A stretch of DNA of 64,000 nt from UBA1268 sp965662195. GTDB lineage: Bacteria; Planctomycetota; Planctomycetia; Pirellulales; UBA1268. The notes under the pieces are model-generated. The model was not told where the DNA came from, searched no databases, and saw nothing but the letters and a program-made list of their open reading frames with translations. The translations under genes and the position numbers were made by a program. Below are positions 25,226 to 33,152 of the stretch, one piece after another; the first letter of the stretch is position 1; the number at the start of each line of letters is the position of its first letter. Location: the NCBI GenBank assembly GCA_965662195.1, contig CBFIHA010000002.1, forward strand, positions 36,167 through 100,166, given 5' to 3'.

Positions 25226-26338
25226 CTAAGGGACGGGGGATGGGACAAGCAAAGGGGGGACGACTTCTCCCTCAGCTGCCATTCGATCACGGGCGACCAC
25301 GCCGTCGGGCAGATGATAAAAGCCGATCGCCAGAATCAGATAGGTCGCCAGCAGCACCAGGCCCTCCATCCAGTTGGCCTGGCCAGCATTCATGATCTCG
25401 CGGGCAATGACGATCGCCAGCACGATGGCAACCACCTCGAAGACCGAAAAGGCGAGGTTCATCGGTTCCCCGATCGCGACGCCGGTGAATACCAGCAGCG
25501 GTGCCACCAGCAGCACCATCTGGATGGTCGACCCGACAGTCGCCGCCATGACAAGTTCCTGCTTGCCCTGGCGGGCGAACCGGATGGCAGTGAGTACCTC
25601 GCCGATGCCGCCCACCCCGCCGAGCAGTACGATGCCGCTGAAGGTGTCGGAGAGGCCGAGCGACTTGGCCGTTGGACCAAGCGATTCCGACAACGCATCG
25701 CTGACGAACGCCAGCAGAACGGCACCAACTGCCAGGGTTCCCAGGCTGCGAGCAAAGGCCGTTGGCCGCCCCTCACCGACATCGGTTTCGGGCGTGAGGC
25801 TCTCATCCTGATGGCCGAAGATGTTGACCAGCACGTTGCCGGCATAGAGGGCCAGCAGGATCAAAGAGAGCTCCAGTGACAGGTCACGGGTGCCCTCCGG
25901 GGTCCCGATCCGAAAGACGGCCGGCACAATGAAGCAGAAGCCACACATCACCAGCATCAGCCCCGTGGTCCGCAGCCGGCTCCGGTCGAACAGGCGGGTG
26001 CCGTAGGCAAGCCCGCCGACGACCAGCGCGCAGCCGAGGCCGACCAACAGGTTGACCAGAATCGAGCCCGTGAGCGACGCCTTGACCACCCGGCCGAGGC
26101 CGTTGTGCAGGGCCACGATGCCGATGATCAGTTCGGGGGCGTTGCTCAGCGTCGAGTTGAGCAATCCCCCGATCACCGAGCCGAGCCGGTGGGCCAGCTG
26201 CTCAGTCGCACTGCCCATCAGTTCAACCAGGGGCACGATCGCCAGCAGCGACGTGGCAAAGACGAGCAGCGGCTCAGCCTCGAAAAATCGCAGGGTGAGG
26301 GCAACGGGAACAACCAGCAACAGCCAACGCATGATCAT
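25226..26338 (-). CDS. Ca2+/H+ antiporter-like cation exchanger (CaCA superfamily)
   Basis: About 370 residues from ATG 26338, with ten to eleven hydrophobic helices. The first alpha repeat is canonical for Cax/ChaA exchangers: GSVIGGLLNSTLSNAPELII. The second repeat reads GGVGGIGEVLTAIRFARQG followed by VGSTIQMVLLVAPLLVF. The usual GNAAE of the second repeat is GGIGE here, so the conserved Asn is Gly while Glu is kept. An acidic cytoplasmic loop (TPETDVGEGRP) separates the halves. Expected role is proton-driven export of Ca2+ or another cation across the inner membrane. It is divergent from the ClC gene. Confidence 0.86.
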   Translation of the reverse strand: MIMRWLLLVVPVALTLRFFEAEPLLVFATSLLAIVPLVELMGSATEQLAHRLGSVIGGLLNSTLSNAPELIIGIVALHNGLGRVVKASLTGSILVNLLVGLGCALVVGGLAYGTRLFDRSRLRTTGLMLVMCGFCFIVPAVFRIGTPEGTRDLSLELSLILLALYAGNVLVNIFGHQDESLTPETDVGEGRPTAFARSLGTLAVGAVLLAFVSDALSESLGPTAKSLGLSDTFSGIVLLGGVGGIGEVLTAIRFARQGKQELVMAATVGSTIQMVLLVAPLLVFTGVAIGEPMNLAFSVFEVVAIVLAIVIAREIMNAGQANWMEGLVLLATYLILAIGFYHLPDGVVARDRMAAEGEVVPPLLVPSPVP

Positions 26339-26522
26339 GACCGAGCAGCATACTAAACCTCGATGAGCTTGCCGGCATTCAGATTCGATGCGACGCGGCG
26401 GGTTCGACGTGCTGCTCGCCAGGGCCTGGCAGCGGCGGGATAGCCGATTTCTCTCGCGCCCTCGTAGACTCCGCAGCAGCCGCGGCGCGGGCCAGCCTCC
26501 CTGCTTCCTTCTGAAATCAGCG

Positions 26523-27905
26523 ATGTCCGACGACCATCTCCCCAGCCGGAACGACGTGCCGCCGCTCCAGGAGCAGTTCGGCACGATGGTGATCGGGGCG
26601 GCTGCCGGTTTGATTGCAGTCGCCTTCCATGCGGTGATGAACCTGGCCGAAGAAACCCGTGCGGAACTGGCGGTGCTGGCGACGGACCATGGGCTGCTGG
26701 CCCAGGGAGGCGTGGTTCTCGCCTGCGGCCTGCTGGCGGCCGCCGCGGTGTTTCTGGTCCACCGCTACGCTCCCGAGGCGGAGGGCAGCGGAATCGCGGC
26801 GGTGCTCGAGGCCCACCGGACTGTTAGCGGCCGCCGGGCCATGCGAATTCTCTGGGTCAAGTTCCTTGCTGGCTTCTGCGGCCTCTCCTCCGGCATGCCG
26901 CTGGGGCGGGAAGGACCAAGTGTGCAGATTGGTGCCATGTCCGCCCTGATCCTGCGGCAGTACGGCCCGAAGCTCGTCTACTACCGCCGCCGGGCAGTGG
27001 AACTCGGTGCCGCTGCCGGCCTGGCCGCCGCCTTCAACGCCCCGCTCGCCGGGGTCGTATTCTCCTTCGAACTCTTGAAGCAGCCGTTTCACGCCCACAA
27101 CTGTTTTGAAACGATCCTCGCCTGTGCCATCGCCGACTGGGTCTGCCGGCTGTTCCACGGGCCGGTGCTTGAACTGCCGATGATCCTCGACGGTTTTCGG
27201 GCGTGGCACGAGTTGCCGATCTTCGCCCTTGTCGGCCTCTGGGCCGGTGCGGTCGCCCTGCTCTTTCAGGGCTTTCTGCTGGTCGTCGCCAAGCGTTTCC
27301 AGGCATTTTCCGACCAGCCCCGGATGATGGTGGCCTTCACCGGAGGCTGGGGCTGCCTGCTGGGGCTGATCCTGCTCTGGCAGCCGGCGGTGCTCGGCAT
27401 CGGCCACCCGCTATTCGAGGCCTCAATCGAAAACACCATGCCCCTGGCAATCGCCGCGATGGCCCTGGCGGCCCGGATACCGCTGACCGCAGTGAGCTAC
27501 GCCACCGGCGCGCCGGGCGGACTGATTGTCCCGGCGCTGCTGTTCGGTGTGCTGGCCGGGCAGATCTTTTCCAAGAGCTACGGGCTGCTGGTCGGAGGCG
27601 TCGATGCCGACTTTCACGCCGTCTGCCTGGTGGCTGGGATGGCCGCGAGCATCGGGGCACTGTTCCGGACTCCGCTGACCGCCACCATCATGGCGGTGGA
27701 GATCACCGGCACCTACACCTGCCTGCTCGAAATCTCGATTGCCTACATCGCTGCCCACTCGCTGCTGGGGCTGGCCCGGCAGCCCGATCTCTATTCGGCG
27801 CTCGGCCGCATCCACCAGGGCCATCCCAGCAGTCGGCCGGCCCGGCTGGCTGCCGCCCGGCCGTCGGGAGGATCTCCGCTCAGGCCGCCCGACGCTGCGG
27901 AGTGA
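26523..27905 (+). CDS. ClC-family chloride channel or H+/Cl- exchanger
   Basis: 460 residues from ATG 26523. The ClC selectivity motifs are present: PEAEGSGIAAVL (first), GMPLGREGPSVQIGAMSA with gating Glu130, and GAPGGLIVPALLFGVLAG (third, GxFxP-like). Ten or more hydrophobic helices fit the family. The first motif ends GSGIA rather than GSGIP. There is no C-terminal CBS pair. It would move chloride across the inner membrane, possibly coupled to protons as in acid-resistance antiporters; channel versus exchanger cannot be decided. Its last 26 bases overlap the 3' end of the convergent K+ channel gene. Confidence 0.9.
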   Translation: MSDDHLPSRNDVPPLQEQFGTMVIGAAAGLIAVAFHAVMNLAEETRAELAVLATDHGLLAQGGVVLACGLLAAAAVFLVHRYAPEAEGSGIAAVLEAHRTVSGRRAMRILWVKFLAGFCGLSSGMPLGREGPSVQIGAMSALILRQYGPKLVYYRRRAVELGAAAGLAAAFNAPLAGVVFSFELLKQPFHAHNCFETILACAIADWVCRLFHGPVLELPMILDGFRAWHELPIFALVGLWAGAVALLFQGFLLVVAKRFQAFSDQPRMMVAFTGGWGCLLGLILLWQPAVLGIGHPLFEASIENTMPLAIAAMALAARIPLTAVSYATGAPGGLIVPALLFGVLAGQIFSKSYGLLVGGVDADFHAVCLVAGMAASIGALFRTPLTATIMAVEITGTYTCLLEISIAYIAAHSLLGLARQPDLYSALGRIHQGHPSSRPARLAAARPSGGSPLRPPDAAE

Positions 27906-28794
27906 GACGCGCAGAAGAAGACCTCGGATTGGCCCTGCTTGCATCCTCTGCCGTCATGCCGGTTGCTTCAGCATCCAATCCCGGCAGCACCCGGCTTTCG
28001 AGTAGCTGCCGCAGCGTGGCAACCTCAGCTGTGAGGTCCCGTAGTTCATCCTGATGATCGTCCTCGGACTGTACGAAGCTGCCGGCGATCAGCCCGGAGA
28101 GGGCCCCGAACGAACTGGCTCCGGTCACCATCAGGATGAAGGCGACCACCCGGCCTTCCCAGGTCACCGGGTAGAGATCACCGTAGCCGACCGTGGTGAC
28201 CGTGCAGAGCGCCCACCAGATGGCATCTTCAGCCGAGGTGATGTTGCCCTCGTTGTGCGACTCAAACTGCAGGATTGCAAAGCTGCTCAGGAAGACAACG
28301 ACCACGGCAACGAAGCTGCCCGCGAGCAGGGCGTTGCGGGCCCGGTTATGAAAGACGATTGCGGCGAGGAAACGGGCCGCCTTGATGCCGCGGATCACCC
28401 GGAGGATTCTGACCACGCGGGCCGCCCGCCCCCACCGCAGTAAACCGAGCGCGGGAATCGACGAGAGCAGGTCGATCCAGCCCCAGGTCAGCAGGTACTG
28501 CCAGCGATTCGGCGCCCGTACGAGACTGATGCAGAAGTCGATCATGAAGACAGCACAGACGGCCAGATCGACGTAGGCGAGCAGCGACCGGGTCGTTGGG
28601 GTCAGCTCCACCACGACTCCCACCGCCAGCATGCCGATGGCGATCAGGCTGACAAGCAGAATGACCGCGTTGTAGCCGGCCCACTGCTCTTCGCTGACAT
28701 GGGGAAAGGTCTGCCGCACCAGTTGCGGAATCCCGGCGCGACCCGATCCACCGGTTGTTGCAGAGGGGCGACGAAGGTCGGGAGTGAAAGGCAT
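27880..28794 (-). CDS. Voltage-gated-type K+ channel (six-helix)
   Basis: About 304 residues from ATG 28794. Six helices are visible. S4 carries regularly spaced arginines (WGRAARVVRILRVIRGIKAA, about 121-140), and the pore has the potassium selectivity filter TVTTVGYGDLYPVTW (filter TVGYGD, 201-206). After S6, a helical tail with a coiled-coil-like segment (DELRDLTAEVATLRQLLESR) probably tetramerises the cytoplasmic end. No RCK/TrkA domain is attached. It would allow voltage-sensitive K+ flux through the inner membrane. An upstream in-frame TTG (28833) has no SD. Confidence 0.9.
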   Translation of the reverse strand: MPFTPDLRRPSATTGGSGRAGIPQLVRQTFPHVSEEQWAGYNAVILLVSLIAIGMLAVGVVVELTPTTRSLLAYVDLAVCAVFMIDFCISLVRAPNRWQYLLTWGWIDLLSSIPALGLLRWGRAARVVRILRVIRGIKAARFLAAIVFHNRARNALLAGSFVAVVVVFLSSFAILQFESHNEGNITSAEDAIWWALCTVTTVGYGDLYPVTWEGRVVAFILMVTGASSFGALSGLIAGSFVQSEDDHQDELRDLTAEVATLRQLLESRVLPGLDAEATGMTAEDASRANPRSSSARLTPQRRAA

Positions 28795-28997
28795 AAGTGG
28801 CTGGCCGGAGCGGAGACCGGTGAACGGGACCAATCGCCCGGGATCATAGAGCGGCTGCAGCCCCGGACGGGACAGCAGTTTGCGGAGCCCTGGGCCCCGC
28901 CATAGCCGCTAAAATGCCCTGATTGAACTTGGGGCGGACCAGTCTGGCGTGGTATCAACCAGCTGCTTGCGTGACCCGCCTGCCGGAGTGAACACTG

Positions 28998-30044
28998 ATG
29001 ATCGCAACCGCCACCGCCGATCACCCCCGCTCAGCCATGCCTGCCCATCCTGCCGTCCGTGCCGAGTTCCTCGATTTCCGGGACCACAGTCGCGGGCTGC
29101 TGGAACCGGCTGAGATTTCAGCCCAGATTGCTGCCGGCCGCTTCGTCTGGCTGGACCTCGATCTGGCCGCGGCAACCCCGGCGGAAATCACCGGGCTGCT
29201 ACCCGACGGCCTCCCCTGCCAGCCGGCTGTCGCAGAAATCCTGGCAGCCGATCACCGCGATATCACCGATGACGGACGGACGGTCTCCACGCTGAGCCGT
29301 ACCGAAGAGGCAATCCACATTCGCTTGGTTGGCGCTCGTGACAAAGCCGAGGGTATCACCAGTGAAATCCTCGATGTCGTCATCAGCGCCGGCATGCTGG
29401 TGACGTTTCATCAGGGCCGCTGCGGCGTGCTCGATGCCGTGCGCGGAGACTATGTCAGCGACTTTGAGCGGCATGCGGCGACACCGAGCTTTCTGGTCTA
29501 TGAGTTCTGGGACAAGCAGATCGACCAGTTCCTGTCGGTGCAGGGGCGGCTCGACGAGGAAGTCGAGACCATTCGGCTGGCCCTGCGGCACTCTGCCGAC
29601 GAGGCCACACTCACCCGGTTGGCCGATGTCTCCAGCCGGCTGCTGGCCCTGCGGAAGCGGGTGCTACCAGCCCGGCGGGTCCTTGAGGAACTCGTGGCCC
29701 GCAAGACGACACTCGTCAGCGAGGCGACCCTCACCTTTCTCGGCAAGATGATCGACACCCTTGAGCGGCTGCTGGCCGACATCACGGCCAACCGGGAAAT
29801 TCTTGAAAGCGCCATGAACTTTTCGCTTACCGTCATGGCCCACCGCACCAATCTGACGATGAACCGGCTGGCGGTGGTGAGCACAATCTTCCTACCGCTG
29901 ACCTTCCTCTGTGGCGTCTACGGCATGAACTTTGAGGTGATGCCGGAACTCGAGTGGCAGCACAGCTACGCCATGTTCTGGGTCGTCTCGGCCATCATCA
30001 CGATCACGCTCACGATCGTGCTCAAGCGGGCCCGGCTGCTGTAG
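28998..30044 (+). CDS. corA: CorA-family Mg2+ transporter
   Basis: A 348-residue protein starting at ATG 28998 with a purine-rich upstream stretch. The cytoplasmic N-terminal domain (to about residue 280) includes the long stalk helix (LDEEVETIRLALRHSADEAT, then LTRLADVSSRLLAL). Two C-terminal helices follow, with the signature YGMN at residues 308-311 (FLCGVYGMNFEVMPE) between them. CorA pentamers import Mg2+ and sometimes Co2+ or Ni2+. The end KRARLL is short and basic as usual. It is divergent from the K+ channel and closes a run of four ion-transport genes. Confidence 0.93.
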   Translation: MIATATADHPRSAMPAHPAVRAEFLDFRDHSRGLLEPAEISAQIAAGRFVWLDLDLAAATPAEITGLLPDGLPCQPAVAEILAADHRDITDDGRTVSTLSRTEEAIHIRLVGARDKAEGITSEILDVVISAGMLVTFHQGRCGVLDAVRGDYVSDFERHAATPSFLVYEFWDKQIDQFLSVQGRLDEEVETIRLALRHSADEATLTRLADVSSRLLALRKRVLPARRVLEELVARKTTLVSEATLTFLGKMIDTLERLLADITANREILESAMNFSLTVMAHRTNLTMNRLAVVSTIFLPLTFLCGVYGMNFEVMPELEWQHSYAMFWVVSAIITITLTIVLKRARLL

Positions 30045-30246
30045 CTGGTCAAATGCCGACCTGGTCGCATCGATCAAGACGGCTGTAGCGGTCAGGCAAG
30101 CGGCCGCGCTCACAGAATTTTTGGCGGCTGGGCAAATGATGCGGCCAGTGCGGTAGGGTTGAAGAGTGGGGAATCGTCTCCACCTATTTGACGCCCTGCT
30201 TGTTCCCGGGACCTGCCAACGGTCGCGGGCTGCCACCACCGCGACC

Positions 30247-32571
30247 ATGGCCGACAACGACGAGTTCATCGGGGAATTCCTGATCGAGGCGGCCGAGAAT
30301 CTCGACCAGCTCGATCAGGATCTCGTGGCCCTTGAGGCCGACCCGCGAAACCCTGACCGGCTGGCGAGCATTTTCCGCACGGTCCACACAATCAAGGGCA
30401 CTTGTGGCTTCTTTGGCTTCACGAAGCTCAGCACGATCTCCCACCATGGCGAGCATCTGCTTGGCCGTCTCCGTGACGGCCAACTGGTGTTCAACGACTC
30501 GCTGGCCTCGCTGCTCCTCGAACTGGTCGACGCCATCCGCACGATCCTGGCGTCCATCGAAACGACCGGTGCCGAGGGCGATGCCGATTTCGCCGATCTC
30601 TGCCAACGGCTCGATGCGGCGACTACCGGCCCGGCGGTTCCCGACACTTCTTCAGACAATCCGCCGGACTCTGCCCAGTCTCAGGAACCAAAGCCCGACG
30701 CCCGCCCCGCGACTGCCCCCCTGGTGGAAACGGTATCAGTGACGGTCGAGGCCGAGACACCGGTTGCCCCCGAGGCTGCTGCTTCGCCGTTGCCGACAGA
30801 TGCCCCGCCCGAACAGCGGTCGTCCACCACCGCCACACCACCGTCGAACACCACCGCTCCTGCTGCCGGCCGCCCTGGCCCAGTCCTCGACTCCACCATC
30901 CGCGTCGACGTCGGCCTGCTCGACACGATCGTTGATCTGGTTGGTGAGCTGGTGCTGGCCCGTAATCAACTGCGGACGGCAGCCCCGGAAAACCCCGTGC
31001 TGCAGGGGGCCATCAACCGGGTCCACTCGGTCACTGGAGAGCTGCAGGAGGCGGCGATGAAGACCCGGATGGCTCCGATTGAACAGCTCTTCAGCAAGTT
31101 TCCCCGGATCGTCCGCGACCTGGCCAATACCTGTCAGAAGCAGGTCGAGCTCCATCTCGACGGCTCCGACACCGAACTCGACCGGACGCTCATCGAAAAA
31201 ATCCGTGATCCGCTCACGCACCTGATCCGCAACTCCATTGACCATGGCATTGAGTCAGCCGACGCCCGGCAGGCTGCCGGCAAGCCGGCGTCCGGCCGCC
31301 TTTCGTTGCGGGCCTTCCACGAAAGTGGCCAGGTGACGATCGAGGTCGAGGACGACGGCGGCGGGATTGCCGTTGAGGCCATCCGTGACAAGGCGATTGT
31401 CAGGGGGCTGGTCTCGGCTGAAGAAGCCGCCACGATGTCGGCCGAACGAATTTTCCAGTTTATTTTCCAACCGGGCTTTTCCACCGCCCAGGCGATCACC
31501 GACATCTCTGGCCGGGGCGTCGGTATGGATGTGGTGCGAACCAACATTGAATCGATCGGTGGCACGGTCGACATCAACAGCCGGACCGGAGTCGGTACCG
31601 TCGTAAGGGTCAGGGTTCCGCTTACGCTGGCGATCATCCCGGCCCTGATCGTCACCAGCGGTGGAGAGCGGCTGGCAATTCCGCAGCCGTACGTCCAAGA
31701 ACTGGTCGCCCTGCGAACCATGGGTGAGACCCACACCGTTGCAGGACTCGAGGGTGCCCCGGTGCTGCGGCTACGGGATCGACTGGTGCCGGTCGTCTTC
31801 ATGGATCGCTGGCTGGGCCTCCGCCCGTGGACCGAACGGCCCACCAGCGGCACGGTCGTTATCGTCCGAGTCGACAACCATGAGTTCGGTCTGGTCGTCG
31901 ATGCCGTGACCACGACCGACGCCAACCGAACCACGAGTGTCGAGACGACCAGCCTCTGGATCATCGTGGTCAAGCCGATCGGCGGCCTGCTTGCCCCGAT
32001 GGGACTCTACTCCGGCGCCACCGTGATGGGTGACGGCGGGGTCGTCCTGATTCTTGATCTCCGGGGCCTGGCAATGGCTGCCGACATTCCGGCGCGGGCC
32101 CGCGACACCGCATCCCTGCCGACCGCCGGCGGGCCGGCGGCCGAAACCGAGGCCGACCGGTATCTCATCTGCGAAACGCATCGGGGGCGTCGCATCGCCG
32201 TACCACTGGAGCAGGTCGACCGGCTTGAAACCCTGCGGCCCGGACAGATTACCCCCGCCGGTGACCGGCAATTCGCCAAACGGGGCGGCCAGCTCACCCG
32301 ACTGATCGACCCCGACCAACTACTGGAATCTCCTTGCCAGCAGACAGCGGCCGCGGCAGCCGCGCTCGTCGGTGTGATCCTCACCGCCGACGCCGGTGGC
32401 GATGCGCTTTCCGTGAGCCGCATCATCGACGTCGATCGGGCTGAGGGTGAACTGGAAACCGGTATCGGTACCCCGGGGCTCCTCGGCACGCTGCTGGTCG
32501 GCGGTGCCGCCACCGAGGTCATCGACGTACCTGCCGCGGCCCGTTGGGCCGCCCACGCCACCGCACCATAG
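30247..32571 (+). CDS. cheA: CheA histidine kinase without P2, with second CheW-like domain
   Basis: 774 residues from ATG 30247. Order of domains: P1 HPt with phosphorylated His47 (FRTVHTIKGTCGFF); a Pro/Thr-rich linker (about 110-205) where the CheY-binding P2 would be; P3 dimerisation helices (DLVGELVLARNQLRTA); P4 kinase with N-box IRNSIDHGIESA and G-box ISGRGVGMDVVRTN; P5 CheW-like (SGGERLAIPQPYVQELVALR); and a second, more divergent CheW-like domain (about 620-760). It phosphorylates CheB and probably another receiver. It heads the operon cheA-cheW-mcp-cheB-cheR with 32-121 base gaps. No flagellar genes are near, so output may not be motility. Confidence 0.92.
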   Translation: MADNDEFIGEFLIEAAENLDQLDQDLVALEADPRNPDRLASIFRTVHTIKGTCGFFGFTKLSTISHHGEHLLGRLRDGQLVFNDSLASLLLELVDAIRTILASIETTGAEGDADFADLCQRLDAATTGPAVPDTSSDNPPDSAQSQEPKPDARPATAPLVETVSVTVEAETPVAPEAAASPLPTDAPPEQRSSTTATPPSNTTAPAAGRPGPVLDSTIRVDVGLLDTIVDLVGELVLARNQLRTAAPENPVLQGAINRVHSVTGELQEAAMKTRMAPIEQLFSKFPRIVRDLANTCQKQVELHLDGSDTELDRTLIEKIRDPLTHLIRNSIDHGIESADARQAAGKPASGRLSLRAFHESGQVTIEVEDDGGGIAVEAIRDKAIVRGLVSAEEAATMSAERIFQFIFQPGFSTAQAITDISGRGVGMDVVRTNIESIGGTVDINSRTGVGTVVRVRVPLTLAIIPALIVTSGGERLAIPQPYVQELVALRTMGETHTVAGLEGAPVLRLRDRLVPVVFMDRWLGLRPWTERPTSGTVVIVRVDNHEFGLVVDAVTTTDANRTTSVETTSLWIIVVKPIGGLLAPMGLYSGATVMGDGGVVLILDLRGLAMAADIPARARDTASLPTAGGPAAETEADRYLICETHRGRRIAVPLEQVDRLETLRPGQITPAGDRQFAKRGGQLTRLIDPDQLLESPCQQTAAAAAALVGVILTADAGGDALSVSRIIDVDRAEGELETGIGTPGLLGTLLVGGAATEVIDVPAAARWAAHATAP

Positions 32572-32603
32572 TGCCCCAAGACCAGCCACCAGGAAATCTC
32601 TCA

Positions 32604-33113
32604 ATGGCCCGCCCGACTGCACCACCATCAACTGCACCACCATCGACCGCCGCCGCATCCGCGGCCCGCTGGTGCAGCTTTCTGGTGGATGGCCGCTGTT
32701 TCGCCGTCGATGCCGCAGTGGTGGCCGAGGTGCTCCGGGCGACGACGGTCAACCGCGTGCCGCTGGCTGCTCCGGCAATCGCGGGGCTGCTCAACCTGCG
32801 GGGACGGATCGTTCCAGTGATCGACATGCGGCTGCGGCTCGGGTTCGCCCCGGTGGCAGCGGAGCGAACCCGCATCAATCTGGTCATCGACGTCCGCAAC
32901 GAATGGTACAGCCTGCTGGTCGATGACCTCCTCGACGTTGTCAGCTTCGACGCAACCAACATTGAACCCCCTTCGGGCAGTCGGTCGGTTCCGGCGCTTG
33001 ACGCCGTTGTCGGCCTCCTCTCCGAGACCGACCGGCTGGTGCATTTCCTCGACCCCGAACGACTCCTCCAGAGCCTCGTCGTCACCCGCGTTCGCGGGCT
33101 GTCGGTGGGCTGA
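32604..33113 (+). CDS. cheW: CheW coupling protein
   Basis: About 169 residues from ATG 32604, behind AGGAA. CheW links receptors to CheA. Typical features are CSFLVDGRCFAVDAAVVAEV, NRVPLAAPAIAGLLNLRGRI and VIDMRLRLG, with the usual SH3-like barrel order. The first 20 residues are a Ala/Pro/Ser/Thr-rich extension (TAPPSTAPPSTAAASAA) not seen in standard CheW. It lies 32 bases after cheA and 39 before the receptor gene. Confidence 0.92.
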   Translation: MARPTAPPSTAPPSTAAASAARWCSFLVDGRCFAVDAAVVAEVLRATTVNRVPLAAPAIAGLLNLRGRIVPVIDMRLRLGFAPVAAERTRINLVIDVRNEWYSLLVDDLLDVVSFDATNIEPPSGSRSVPALDAVVGLLSETDRLVHFLDPERLLQSLVVTRVRGLSVG

Positions 33114-33152
33114 ACCTTTTTCAAGCCGTTGTAACCGCCCCGAGGCCTTTCC

